Assembly: GCA_002690215.1 (NCBI GenBank)
Contig: NZDS01000158.1
Location: 1 to 45,066 of the forward strand
Length of the DNA: 45,066 nt
From: Rhodospirillaceae bacterium
GTDB lineage: Bacteria > Pseudomonadota > Alphaproteobacteria > UBA2966
Direction: 5' to 3'
Under the pieces are notes generated by a model. The model did no database searches. It saw only the letters and a program-made list of their open reading frames with translations, and was not told the origin of the DNA. Below, in pieces: positions 1 to 7,827 of the stretch; positions within the stretch are counted from its first letter, which is position 1; the number at the start of each line of letters is the position of its first letter. The position numbers and the translations under genes were made by a program.

Positions 1-127
1 CGCTCACGGCGGCGGACCTGCGGTCCGCTGCCTGCGCGGGCGCGCCGCAGGTGCGGCGGGTCGCGGTCGCTCCCGTTGCACCAAGACCAAGCAGCAATAA
101 AACACACCTGGTGTCGGCGGCGCTAAG

Positions 128-149
128 CCGCCCCCCGCATGGGGGGCGG
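128..149. other. GC-rich hairpin
   Basis: Perfect 9-bp inverted repeat (CCGCCCCCC and GGGGGGCGG) around a GCAT loop. No T-run follows on either strand, so it is not a classical intrinsic terminator. The stretch 1-264 shows no convincing coding sequence. It holds this hairpin and the terminator at 187-215. Confidence 0.4.
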
Positions 150-186
150 AGGCCAAGCGCGCGGACGCGCGCGCCCGGCGAGGGCC

Positions 187-215
187 AAAAAAAAGGGCGC
201 GGCAGTGCCGCGCCC
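187..215 (-). terminator. Rho-independent terminator of the PhyH-family gene
   Basis: Read on the minus strand, a 9-bp GC stem (GGGCGCGGC with GCCGCGCCC, 3-nt loop, plus-strand 195-215) is followed directly by eight T residues (plus-strand A run 187-194). It lies about 50 nt after the stop codon of the dioxygenase gene ending at 265, a textbook position. Confidence 0.85.
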
Positions 216-264
216 AGTTGGCAAGAGGGAGGACTGGGGCCGACCGGCTCGGCCCCCGGCGACG

Positions 265-1215
265 CTAACCTGTGCTGCGCCGCCGGATCTCCTCTGTTTG
301 ACTTTCCACGGCTTCCAGTTGCTCTTCGTCCCAGGCCTCCTCCTGCTGCAGGGCAAAGAGTGAGGTGTAGCCGCCCGACCAGTCGGGCGGCACTAGGCAA
401 GGCCGCGGATCGTGATGCGCCCAGCGCGCCGGCTGGCCGCGCACGACGGTGCCTTCGTAGCGGCTGGGCAGTGGATTGGCGGAATAGGTGTAGGCGTCGG
501 CGGCGGAATAGATGTTCAACAACAAGGGCCGGCCGCGCGCCGACAGGTTGGGTGCCGAACCATGGATGGTGCGGCAGTTGTGGATGGTCACCGAACCCTT
601 GGGCCCGGGCAGGTAGACGGCGCTATCGAGCGCTACCTCGTCAAGATCCCCGTCCGAGAGGCAACCGACCCACTGGCCGTCGGCGTCGAACTGATCGAAC
701 AGCGGCCCTTCGTGGCTGCGCGGGATGACGCCCAGCGGCGCCTGGTCGGGGCCAACATCGTCGAGATACACACCGGTGGTCAGCGGCGTGTAGTTGGTGT
801 GGGGCCAATAGGTGATGTCCTGGTGCCACTTGACCTCTTCACCGCCGCCCGACCATTTGAAGTTGAGCTTGGAATGGTGGAACTTGACGTCGGAGCCGAC
901 CAGATCGGCGGCCACGTCCGCCAGCAACGATTTTGCGGCGAATTCCCAATAGGCGGGGTCATGCTCGACCGGACTGGAGAGGCGGCGCAGCCGCGGCTCC
1001 GCGGCCGTGTGACCGGGTTCGAGATCGAAGATGGCATCGGATTTGTCGAGCCCGCGCGAGCGCTCGACGAAGCTATCGGTGACGCCGCCCAGCCGCGCCA
1101 GCCAGTCCTCGGGTATCAGGCTTTCCAGCAGCACGTAACCTTCGCGAAAATAGAACTCGCGCTGTTCCTCGCTCAGCACCTTGGGCGGCTGCTTGCGGAT
1201 ATCTTCGATCTTCAC
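265..1215 (-). CDS. Phytanoyl-CoA dioxygenase (PhyH) family protein
   Basis: A 316-residue Fe(II)/2-oxoglutarate oxygenase of the PhyH superfamily, which hydroxylates small carboxylic or CoA-linked substrates. The iron triad is visible: H131 and D133 in WHQD, and distal H218 in the TIHGSAPN segment, with arginines at 227-229 suited to binding 2-oxoglutarate. The jelly-roll core spans about residues 20-265. The start is GTG at 1213-1215, chosen because a strong GGAGGGGGA ribosome-binding site lies just upstream. It has its own terminator downstream. The substrate cannot be read from the sequence. The neighbouring selenoprotein cassette is co-directional, with its stop at 1409, so a link is possible but unproven. 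Confidence 0.88.
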   Translation of the reverse strand: MKIEDIRKQPPKVLSEEQREFYFREGYVLLESLIPEDWLARLGGVTDSFVERSRGLDKSDAIFDLEPGHTAAEPRLRRLSSPVEHDPAYWEFAAKSLLADVAADLVGSDVKFHHSKLNFKWSGGGEEVKWHQDITYWPHTNYTPLTTGVYLDDVGPDQAPLGVIPRSHEGPLFDQFDADGQWVGCLSDGDLDEVALDSAVYLPGPKGSVTIHNCRTIHGSAPNLSARGRPLLLNIYSAADAYTYSANPLPSRYEGTVVRGQPARWAHHDPRPCLVPPDWSGGYTSLFALQQEEAWDEEQLEAVESQTEEIRRRSTG

Positions 1216-1408
1216 GACTTCCCCCTCCGGCCCGCCTAGCCGACGCGCCGCTCGTTGACAACTTCCCGCCCGGGAACGTCACGACCGAAGCATCAAGCCC
1301 GGCCCCTTCCCTGGGGGCCGCTGCAAGGCTGACCGGCTCCGAATTCGCGAGGTCCGACGATGGGCCAAGCGACGTCCGCTGTCAATCTGGAATCGCTCGA
1401 AACAACAA

Positions 1409-1933
1409 CTATTCGACAGAAATTCCTGCCACGATGTCATCGAAAGCGCCATCCGCCAGGGCTCGCACTTCGTCGTCGCTGCGATCCTGTATGGGATGGG
1501 GCACGAAGACCACTGCGGCATCGTAACCCAGTGCCTGGCGCTGCGCCGCGGCCGCTTCGACAAACTCGGTCGAGGCTACGCCGACACCGGGAATGCCGCG
1601 TCCTTCGAGGTCCGTGATGTCATGCATACAGCACGAGGTACACGAGCCTCAGTCGGCCAAGCCTTCCACGACGACGTCGACCTCGGCGGCAATCTGCTGC
1701 TTGACGGCGGTCGGCGCCACCCGGGTGAAGGTGGGTTTGCGGTAGCGTTTGACCTCGATACCGCGTTCGCCGAAGCGCTCGGCCAGGCGGTCGAGGAAGA
1801 CGTTGCCCCGGGCTTTGGATATATCGAAGAGCCCGACGGTCAGTCCCTCCAGCGAATCCGGCCGCGCCAACCTTGGCCGGCTTAGGGGATCGCTCTCCGC
1901 CGTGGGGTCGAGCAGAATTTTGGTGTCGCTCAT
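1409..1933 (-). CDS. UGSC-motif selenoprotein, copy 1 (TGA read as selenocysteine)
   Basis: Two abutting same-frame ORFs are separated only by a TGA at 1649-1651. Reading it as selenocysteine gives one 174-residue protein with Sec at 95 in the context EGLAD-U-GSCTSCCMHD. The N-terminal half (residues 29-94) looks like an alpha/beta domain; the C-terminal half carries FVPHPIQD. The copy at 26057-26575 is a paralogue and has TGA at the same position followed by GSCSSC, so this is not random nonsense mutation. I recall a bacterial family, first noticed in marine metagenomes, named for this UGSC motif; its function is unknown, but U/C next to CxxC implies thiol redox chemistry. The ATG overlaps the upstream partner's TGA (ATGA), so translation is probably coupled. 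Standard gene callers would split this gene. Confidence 0.85.
1613..1635 (-). promoter_or_regulatory. Candidate SECIS hairpin of UGSC selenoprotein 1
   Basis: Starting 14 nt after the TGA, the mRNA can fold as CGTG/CACG, a C-U mismatch, TGT/ACA and a 7-nt loop (ATGCATG). The loop begins 22 nt after the TGA, inside the window in which bacterial SelB-binding SECIS loops are found. The stem is weaker than that of copy 2. Folding was done by eye only. Confidence 0.55.
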
Positions 1934-3399
1934 TCCGTGACCTCCTTCGTTGCAGGAATACTACCCATTTCACCGCTGGCCACCCAGCCGCTGATGATGG
2001 CCGAGAACATACCGGCACCGCCGCCAGCCCGCACCAGCAAGAGACCGCCAGGGCGGAATTTCGGGTAGCTGCCAGCGGCAAAGCTTTCGGGAATGCCCTC
2101 GGCGATGCCACCGGCACCAGCCACAAGCTCGCTGCCCGGTATGGTCAGCAAGGTCTCCAACTCGTTCTGCAGCCGCTGTTTGCTCCAACCGGCGTCGGCG
2201 AAGACGCGTTGGTGTTCAGGCGTGATCACCACCAGGGCATCGCCCGACAGGCTGACACCTGGCACCGTCGCCAGCTTGGGATGGCCGACGGCGCGAAGAC
2301 CGGCTGCCAGGGTTCGAGCCAGCGATTCCGGTGTGCGCGATTTCTGGTCCAGAATGGGCTGCACGCCGTCGCCGGCAAAGAGCGTAACGGCCGAAGCACC
2401 CGGCGCAATACCACGCTCGACAGCCAGGGATTCCCAGCACGAACCCGCTTCGTCTTCGGCAAAACAGAAGGTGTATTTGCCTGGATTGCCTAGTGCCGAG
2501 CGGTCGATCTCGCCCGGTCGGCCGCCACCGACATTGCGAATCACGAGCTGCAGCGCCCGGCCGATCGTGGCATTGGCACGGTTGCCCTGACCCAGTGCGT
2601 TGCCCTGCGAGTTCATGCCGACCCGTCCGGCCACCGGGCCGTTGACGATGACCACGGGGCCCGCGAACCAAGTCGTGCACAGCAGGCCGTGCATGCAGAA
2701 TTCGTCAAGCAGCGCCGCCTCGACGGCAGCCAGCACCAGCGGCAAATATTCCGGCTTGCAGCCCGCCATGACGGCGTTGACGGCGACCTTCTCCACCGAA
2801 CATGGCACCAGGTTCGGCGGCACCGCACCGATCACTTCGCCGGCGCTGCGCCCTGTCCCCTGAAGCATGCGAAATACTCGTTCGCGGGTCGGCGGGACGA
2901 CGGGCAGGCCATCGCTCCAACCGCGCTCGTAGCAGATTTCGACCTCGTCGTCATAGGCACCGACAGGGATCGGCCGCGAAGCTATGGCGACATCGCCGAA
3001 TTCAATCTCCAGCCGCTCCGCCATGCCCGGCTCCACAGATCTGGAGCCGCAGCCCGGACGAGCTTCGGGTAGGTCCGAGCCCAACTTCAAGCCCGGCCCC
3101 TCGAGCGCCACCAGATCCTCCCACTCGCGGCGCTCCCAGCCGACACAGCGGCCGGTCTCGCGCCCGCCCCCGATGCGCAGCAGCGTCGGCACGATTTCGA
3201 TGCCGTGACGCCACGAACGTTCCAGCGAGGTATCGTCGGCCACACTGTCGAGGCCCTCGGGAAAGCCAGGGTCGTCCTGGCTGTAGACCACCAGCGGCAG
3301 CCCGGCAGCGCGCATCTCGGCCAGCACCGGCACCACCTGGACGCAGGTCGGGCAATCACGCTTGACAAAGACGGCGAGGCCGTCACTGAGCTCGCTCAT
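1930..3399 (-). CDS. Thioredoxin-like domain fused to selenoprotein-partner domain
   Basis: A 489-residue protein. Residues 1-90 resemble a thioredoxin/glutaredoxin fold with a C16-P-T-C19 active-site motif. From about residue 155 it matches the protein at 26578-27624 along its length: GWSDGLPVVPPT, EKVAVNAVMAGC, HGLL...IVNGPV, TIGRALQL and RPG(E/D)(I/V)DRS(A/T)LG-x-PGK followed by FCFAEDE. Two cysteines (in VMAGC and FCFAEDE) are shared by both paralogues and could be redox partners of the selenocysteine protein encoded next. The start is ATG at 3397-3399, with GAGGGA 8 nt upstream; a longer alternative-start ORF to 3450 lacks support. I know no function for the partner domain. Its stop overlaps the selenoprotein start. 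Confidence 0.8.
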   Translation of the reverse strand: MSELSDGLAVFVKRDCPTCVQVVPVLAEMRAAGLPLVVYSQDDPGFPEGLDSVADDTSLERSWRHGIEIVPTLLRIGGGRETGRCVGWERREWEDLVALEGPGLKLGSDLPEARPGCGSRSVEPGMAERLEIEFGDVAIASRPIPVGAYDDEVEICYERGWSDGLPVVPPTRERVFRMLQGTGRSAGEVIGAVPPNLVPCSVEKVAVNAVMAGCKPEYLPLVLAAVEAALLDEFCMHGLLCTTWFAGPVVIVNGPVAGRVGMNSQGNALGQGNRANATIGRALQLVIRNVGGGRPGEIDRSALGNPGKYTFCFAEDEAGSCWESLAVERGIAPGASAVTLFAGDGVQPILDQKSRTPESLARTLAAGLRAVGHPKLATVPGVSLSGDALVVITPEHQRVFADAGWSKQRLQNELETLLTIPGSELVAGAGGIAEGIPESFAAGSYPKFRPGGLLLVRAGGGAGMFSAIISGWVASGEMGSIPATKEVTE

Positions 3400-3563
3400 A
3401 ACGTCGATCCCTCGCTCGGCAATCTCTAGAACCGTATCGCCGTTGCACAACCGAGGAAACCACTTTCCCAGACGCCGCTCGAAAAGAAAAAAATGTCCAC
3501 AGCGGCTCTATTGTCCGCCACACCATTCTCGAAACGAGTATTCAAAAACAAAAGAAAATTTTT

Positions 3564-3597
3564 TCGATATATTTGCTAACAATTTCCCTTATATCGA
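3564..3597. promoter_or_regulatory. Inverted repeat in AT-rich divergent intergenic region
   Basis: TCGATATA at 3564-3571 and TATATCGA at 3590-3597 form an 8-bp inverted repeat with an 18-bp spacer. The gap 3400-3756, between the divergently transcribed selenoprotein operon and a MarR-like regulator, is far richer in A+T than its surroundings and has no gene. It is the natural place for both promoters. Confidence 0.4.
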
Positions 3598-3695
3598 GTA
3601 ATTACTCTGTTCTTTCTTAGGCTTATGTGCTGGTCGGTTGTGGTCAAATTTGGACGCAATCGGCGTTTACATTTTATTGCGCACCGATAATCTGC

Positions 3696-3707
3696 TGTTT
3701 GCAAACA
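3696..3707. promoter_or_regulatory. Palindromic operator candidate TGTTTGCAAACA
   Basis: A perfect 12-bp palindrome lies about 50 bp upstream of the MarR-like regulator start. Its size and symmetry fit a dimeric winged-helix regulator, so it may be the autoregulatory site or control the divergent selenoprotein operon. This is inference from position and symmetry only. Confidence 0.4.
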
Positions 3708-3756
3708 AAATACTCCCGGCCCAAAACTAATATTGCTTCTTTGGCGGGATATTAGG

Positions 3757-4236
3757 ATGACGAATAGTAAGCATTTGCTGTCAAAACAGATCAGGCAAGG
3801 GGTAGTTTCCCACATTATCCGCTATGACCTGTTGCGCCGGCAGGAGTTTCGAGACAAATTTCTTTCGCGAATAGGGCCTGGCCACCTTGATGAATTTACC
3901 GGCAAGAGGCGTCGCATCCTCTGGGAAGTGATCGTCGCCGGCGCCGAGGCCTACCTGACCGATCGCGCCATGGCGACATCGGATTTCCACCTGGCGGCAG
4001 CAACGTCACGCACAACTGCCGGTCGTTGTCTACGTACCCTTAAGCAGCTAGGAATCGTCCACCTGCAGGTCGACCAGAGCGACCGCCGACGATCGCTGGT
4101 GTCGATTTCCGCACCCTTCCAGCACATCCTCGATCTATATGTCGACGCGTGCTTCGAGGAATTCGAAGATCTCATCACCACCCACCATGATCGAGAGCGG
4201 CGCAAAGCGGAGGCACCAGGGTGCAGGGGTCGATGA
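3757..4236 (+). CDS. MarR-like winged-helix transcriptional regulator
   Basis: About 159 residues from the ATG at 3757. The core (roughly residues 55-125) has the winged-helix pattern: SRTTAGRCLRTLKQLGIV as recognition helix, then VDQSDRRRSLVSI as the wing with the DRR typical of MarR proteins. It is divergent from the thioredoxin-fusion/selenoprotein operon across an AT-rich gap with palindromes, so it may regulate that operon; this is inference. The last 60 nt overlap the 3' end of the convergent, truncated E1 beta gene, and the basic C-terminal tail after DLITTHH looks like read-through into foreign sequence. Its own C-terminus may therefore also be altered. Confidence 0.65.
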   Translation: MTNSKHLLSKQIRQGVVSHIIRYDLLRRQEFRDKFLSRIGPGHLDEFTGKRRRILWEVIVAGAEAYLTDRAMATSDFHLAAATSRTTAGRCLRTLKQLGIVHLQVDQSDRRRSLVSISAPFQHILDLYVDACFEEFEDLITTHHDRERRKAEAPGCRGR

Positions 4237-4990
4237 CCTCCAGCGAAAGACCCTCGCCGGCCAACTCCTCGGCCGCCGCCAGGGCGTGGTGAACCATCGC
4301 CAGCGTTGCCACCACAGTCAAGTCCGTGCCCTGTCGACGCACTTGGGCACGGCCAAAGGGCAGCGTGAAATCAGCCGCCGCATAGTCTTCGGGCACCGGC
4401 CAGCGGGTGCGGTAGAGCGCCTTGTGCTCGAAGAACAGCACAGGGTTCGGGTCACGGATGGCGCTACGCATCAGTCCCTTGGCCTCGGCCGCCGTGGCCG
4501 GCAGCGCCACCTTGATGCCGGGCACGTGCATGAACCAGGAATATAACGACTGGGCGTGCTGGGCGCCGGTGCCCTGACCACCACCGCAGGGCAGGCGGAT
4601 GACCAGCGGAACCTCGACCTGGCCGCCCGTGAGATAGCGCAGCATGGCGGCCTGGTGGGTCAACTGATCGATGGCCACGGAGATGAAATCGCCGAACTGC
4701 AGCTCGACCACCGGCCGCATGCCGGCGATGGCGGCACCGACGGCAGCACCGATGACGGCCGCCTCGGTGCAAGGCACGTCGCGCACGCGGGCCGGGCCGA
4801 ATTCGTCGACCAGGCGGGCGGTGACGCCAAAGGGCGGCGCCTGGGCAATGTCCTCGCCCATGAGAAAGACGCTTGCATCGGCGCGCATCTCCTCTCGCAG
4901 CGCCTCGCCGATGGCGCCGCGAAAGCTTGTCAGGGAGCGCTCTTCGGCCGAAGGTTTGGCTCCTGGTCGGAACAGCCGGCGATCAAACAT
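4175..4990 (-). pseudogene. TPP-dependent dehydrogenase E1 beta subunit, 3'-truncated
   Basis: Beta subunit of a 2-oxo acid/acetoin dehydrogenase E1 (transketolase-like pyrimidine-binding domain). The ATG at 4988-4990 overlaps the end of the alpha gene. The protein follows the family from GAIGEALREEM through MGEDIA, EAAVIGAAVGAA and VVELQFGDF to LEVIDPCTLVP, then diverges and stops at 271 residues. The family normally runs to about 325 residues, with a C-terminal transketolase domain involved in dimer contacts. No continuation was seen in the other frames, because the sequence runs directly into the convergent regulator gene. The last 50-60 residues are therefore missing by deletion or an assembly join. 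It could still make a short protein, but one that is probably impaired. Confidence 0.8.
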
Positions 4991-5951
4991 GGGCCTGCTC
5001 CCCGGCCCAGAGATCGTTGAATGCCTCTTCCGGCGCCGGCGGCGGACTTTGCCTGGCGAAGGCCACGGCGGCCTCCATTTCCGCTGCGATCTCACCTTCC
5101 AGGTCAGCCAGACCGGCCGCATCGAGCGCGCCGGCGGCCATCAACGCCGCGCTCAGGCGTTTGATGGGACAGTCGTTCCAACCAGCCGCCAGCTCATCCG
5201 GGTCACGGTAGGTTTGGGGGTCATGAGCCAGGTGACCACCAAGGCGCAAGGTGCGGGCCTCGACCAGAGTCGCGCCCTCCCCGCCTCGAGCTCGCGCCAC
5301 GGCCTCGGCGACCGCCTCGTGCACGGCCTCCGGATCGTTGCCGTCGACGCTGGTGCCGGCCAGGCCCCAGGCCCGGGCCCGGCCCATCAGACCCTCGCCC
5401 TTGATGGCATCGCCGGCGGGCTGCGAGATGCACCAGCCGTTGTGCTCGCAGAGCAAGATCAACGGCAGCGTCCACATGGCGGCCAGGCTGGCGCTTTCCT
5501 GCACCACCCCCTCGTTGGCGGCGCCATCGCCGAAGAAGGCCAGGCTGACCCGGTCCGAGCCCTGAAGCTGGCGCGCCAGGGCCACTCCGGCAGCCACGGG
5601 CACCTGGGCGCCGACGATGCCGCCCATGCCGATGACCCCGGCCTCGACATCGGTGATGTGGTAGGACTTGCCCTTGTTGTAGCCCGTGCGCCGGCAATAG
5701 AGCTCGGCCATCATGCGTTTCGCATCAAGGCCCCGCGCCACCTGCGCGGCCTGGCCGCGATGCGTGGTGAAAACGAAGTCGCCGGGCTCGAGGGCGGCGC
5801 AGGCACCCACCGAAACCGCCTCCTGGCCGGTGCCGAGAGCCGGCGGAATGCCCTCGATTTCCGCGTTGCGATAGGCCTCGCCCCAAGCGTCCTCGAAGGC
5901 TCTGACGCGCATCATCTGGCGCAAATACTCAAGCTCGCGTTCGTAGCTCAT
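4983..5951 (-). CDS. TPP-dependent dehydrogenase E1 component, alpha subunit
   Basis: A 322-residue alpha subunit of the acetoin/pyruvate/branched-chain 2-oxo acid dehydrogenase type. It has the family landmarks: TGQEAVSVG near residue 45, FTTHRGQA, a KGKSYHI segment and the thiamine pyrophosphate/Mg motif GDGAANEG continuing to EHNGW. It would supply the decarboxylating TPP site together with the beta subunit, whose ATG overlaps this stop by a few nucleotides, so the pair is one transcriptional unit. No E2 or E3 gene is in the window. Because the partner beta gene is truncated, the complex may be non-functional here. The substrate cannot be assigned; the length and motifs are closest to the AcoA type. 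Confidence 0.88.
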   Translation of the reverse strand: MSYERELEYLRQMMRVRAFEDAWGEAYRNAEIEGIPPALGTGQEAVSVGACAALEPGDFVFTTHRGQAAQVARGLDAKRMMAELYCRRTGYNKGKSYHITDVEAGVIGMGGIVGAQVPVAAGVALARQLQGSDRVSLAFFGDGAANEGVVQESASLAAMWTLPLILLCEHNGWCISQPAGDAIKGEGLMGRARAWGLAGTSVDGNDPEAVHEAVAEAVARARGGEGATLVEARTLRLGGHLAHDPQTYRDPDELAAGWNDCPIKRLSAALMAAGALDAAGLADLEGEIAAEMEAAVAFARQSPPPAPEEAFNDLWAGEQAHV

Positions 5952-6017
5952 ATGAACTCACTCCCTCACCGGCGACGATTATGGCTTATGCTCGGACGGC
6001 GAGGAAAGGAATCCATC

Positions 6018-6182
6018 GTGGACACCGATTATTCGATCTGGGCCTTTTGCTACGCCCATTCGACCATGCCGCACGATTTTTTCGGCGGCGTGCTGGTCAA
6101 TAGCAACCGCGGCACGCTGCAGATCCCCATGGTCTATCCGCAGGGGCGGCATCGAGGGCCTGATCGCGGCACTAGGCCGTAG
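6018..6182 (+). pseudogene. N-acyl homoserine lactonase-like (MBL-fold) gene fragment
   Basis: A strong ribosome-binding site (GAGGAAAGGA, 6001-6010) precedes a GTG at 6018. The reading begins VDTDYSIWAFCYAH and continues through GGVLVNSNRGTLQIPMVY, which resembles the N-terminal 40 residues of metallo-beta-lactamase-fold N-acyl homoserine lactonases. The frame then degenerates and stops after 54 residues, and the metal-binding HxHxDH region is absent. A short open segment in another frame (about 6145-6235) may be a tail of the same or another lost gene. I read this as a 5' remnant; the family call rests on a short stretch. Confidence 0.45.
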
Positions 6183-6368
6183 CACCAAGCCCACGGAAGT
6201 AGCCGCCGCCACCAGCTCCGTCACCACGCAATAGCGGCCCCGCAACCCTTACCGGCGAGAGCCCGAGGCGCCCCTTGAGCGGCGTATCCTCGATGACACC
6301 CTGCGAAACCGTCTGACGCAAAGCGACGATTGTCGGCAACGCCCAGGGTCGACTAACATCGACACCGG

Positions 6369-7712
6369 ATGAGCGACAAACAAAGCGAAATGATTAGGAC
6401 ACTCACTGCCCTGTTGCTGGCCCTCGGCCTGGCGGCCTGCTCGCGCATTGTCATCGCGCCACCAGCCAAGGGTGGCTGGCAAGCCCTGGAGGGGCGACCC
6501 GACTGCCGTATCTGGAATCCCAACCGGGCCAGCCAAGGCAAGGCGAACTGGGACGGCCCCTGCGTCAAGGAGCGGGCCGAGGGCGAAGGCACCCTGGTTT
6601 GGCGTTACCCGGCCGGCGGACGCCAACTCGAGCAGGTTTACGTCGGCGCCCTGCATCGCGGCCTCAGGCACGGCCACGGCATATATAGCTGGCCCGACGG
6701 TGACGGCTACGAAGGCTACTACGTCAACGACTTTGCGCACGGCCGCGGCATCTACACCTGGGGCGCCGAGAGCCGCTGGGCCGGTGACCGCTATGACGGC
6801 CTTTGGCAGAGCGGACAGCGCCACGGACCCGGCCTTTACACCAAGGCAGGCCAGGCACCCTTCCGCGGCCTTTGGCGCGAAGGCGTGATGATCGCCAGTG
6901 GCCCCGATACGCCACCTTCGCTGACCGCCGCCAAGGCCGCGGCCGAAATCGCCGAACGCCCCCCCGGCCGGTGGCAGCAAATTACCAATCAGCGAAACTG
7001 CGAGGTCTGGAATCCGATCGCCCGCTTCGGCGACGAAGCTTCCTGGAGCGGCGCCTGCATCGACGGCAAGGCGCACGGCCGTGGCGTCCTGAAGTGGTCC
7101 AACGGCGACCTCCTCGAAGGCATCCTGGTGGCCGGCCGGCGTCAGGGCTGGGCCGCCGTCACCCTGGCCAGCGGTACGCGCAAAGAGGGCCGCATGGAAA
7201 ACGGCCTCTTTATCGGCCACGGTGCCTTCTGGAGCCTGGTCGGCGTACGCCACGAAGGCACCTGGCAAGATGGCGTGCTGGTCGGCCGGGGCACCAGGCA
7301 GTGGCCAGATGGCAACCGTTACGATGGCGACTTTCGCAATGGCAAGCGTCACGGCCAAGGTGTCATGACCTTTGGCAGTGGCAGCAAATTTGCCGGCAAT
7401 CGCTACGAAGGTGGCTGGCAAAACGACCAGCCCCACGGCCACGGCATTTATTCCTGGGCAAACGGGGACCGATATGACGGCCAATGGGCCAACGACCTGC
7501 GCCATGGCCACGGCGTCACGACGTACCTGAACGGCAACCGTTGCGAGGGCGTGTGGCGCGACTTCAAGCTGCTGGGCGAGGGTCGCTTTTGGCTCGCCGC
7601 CAGGCAGCGTTGGGGCAGTTGTTTCTGGAACGGCAAGACGGTCAAGGCTCGCTTTGACCCCGAGCCCGAGTCTGAACGTGAGCCCGAGGGCAAATCTGAC
7701 GACCGTTCTTGA
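6369..7712 (+). CDS. MORN-repeat lipoprotein
   Basis: 447 residues. The N-terminus has a lipoprotein signal (hydrophobic TALLLALG followed by lipobox LAAC, Cys24 from this start; an inner ATG at 6390 would give Cys17). No good ribosome-binding site decides between the two. After the signal comes a Cys-containing module (W-x-x-L-E...C-x-IWNP...W-x-G-x-C), MORN repeats (patterns such as GHGIYSWPDGDGYEG), a second copy of the Cys module near residue 200 (NCEVWNP...WSGAC), then more MORN repeats ending near residue 405. MORN repeats form extended beta-sheet scaffolds; an envelope role is inferred. The protein at 40047-41138 shares the same pre-MORN module. Confidence 0.85.
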   Translation: MSDKQSEMIRTLTALLLALGLAACSRIVIAPPAKGGWQALEGRPDCRIWNPNRASQGKANWDGPCVKERAEGEGTLVWRYPAGGRQLEQVYVGALHRGLRHGHGIYSWPDGDGYEGYYVNDFAHGRGIYTWGAESRWAGDRYDGLWQSGQRHGPGLYTKAGQAPFRGLWREGVMIASGPDTPPSLTAAKAAAEIAERPPGRWQQITNQRNCEVWNPIARFGDEASWSGACIDGKAHGRGVLKWSNGDLLEGILVAGRRQGWAAVTLASGTRKEGRMENGLFIGHGAFWSLVGVRHEGTWQDGVLVGRGTRQWPDGNRYDGDFRNGKRHGQGVMTFGSGSKFAGNRYEGGWQNDQPHGHGIYSWANGDRYDGQWANDLRHGHGVTTYLNGNRCEGVWRDFKLLGEGRFWLAARQRWGSCFWNGKTVKARFDPEPESEREPEGKSDDRS

Positions 7713-7827
7713 GCGCTGTTGCACCAGCCCCCAATTCTCACCCGGAGCGTGCCCAGTCGAAAAATCTGGGTTGAGCGATTCCCAAGAATTGTTAATAGCT
7801 CTATGGTTCCCCCGAAGGGAATCGGAC

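Noticed and set aside
1286-1325. Terminator after selenoprotein 1 (CGGCCCC/GGGGCCG stem)
   Set aside because: No T-run follows on the minus strand, and GC-rich stems this short are common by chance in this sequence.
1409-1933. Simple nonsense-mutated pseudogene instead of a selenoprotein
   Set aside because: The TGA is at the same motif position in a diverged paralogue, the rest of both frames is clean, and hairpins follow each TGA.
4175-4990. TGA at the end of E1 beta as another selenocysteine codon
   Set aside because: The residues around it do not match the E1 beta family, no conserved sequence follows the stop, and the frame runs into antisense of the regulator gene.
4671-6182. Plus-strand 503-codon frame
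   Set aside because: Mostly antisense to the E1 alpha and beta genes. Only its last 54 codons (6018-6182) look like a real gene fragment, which was listed separately.
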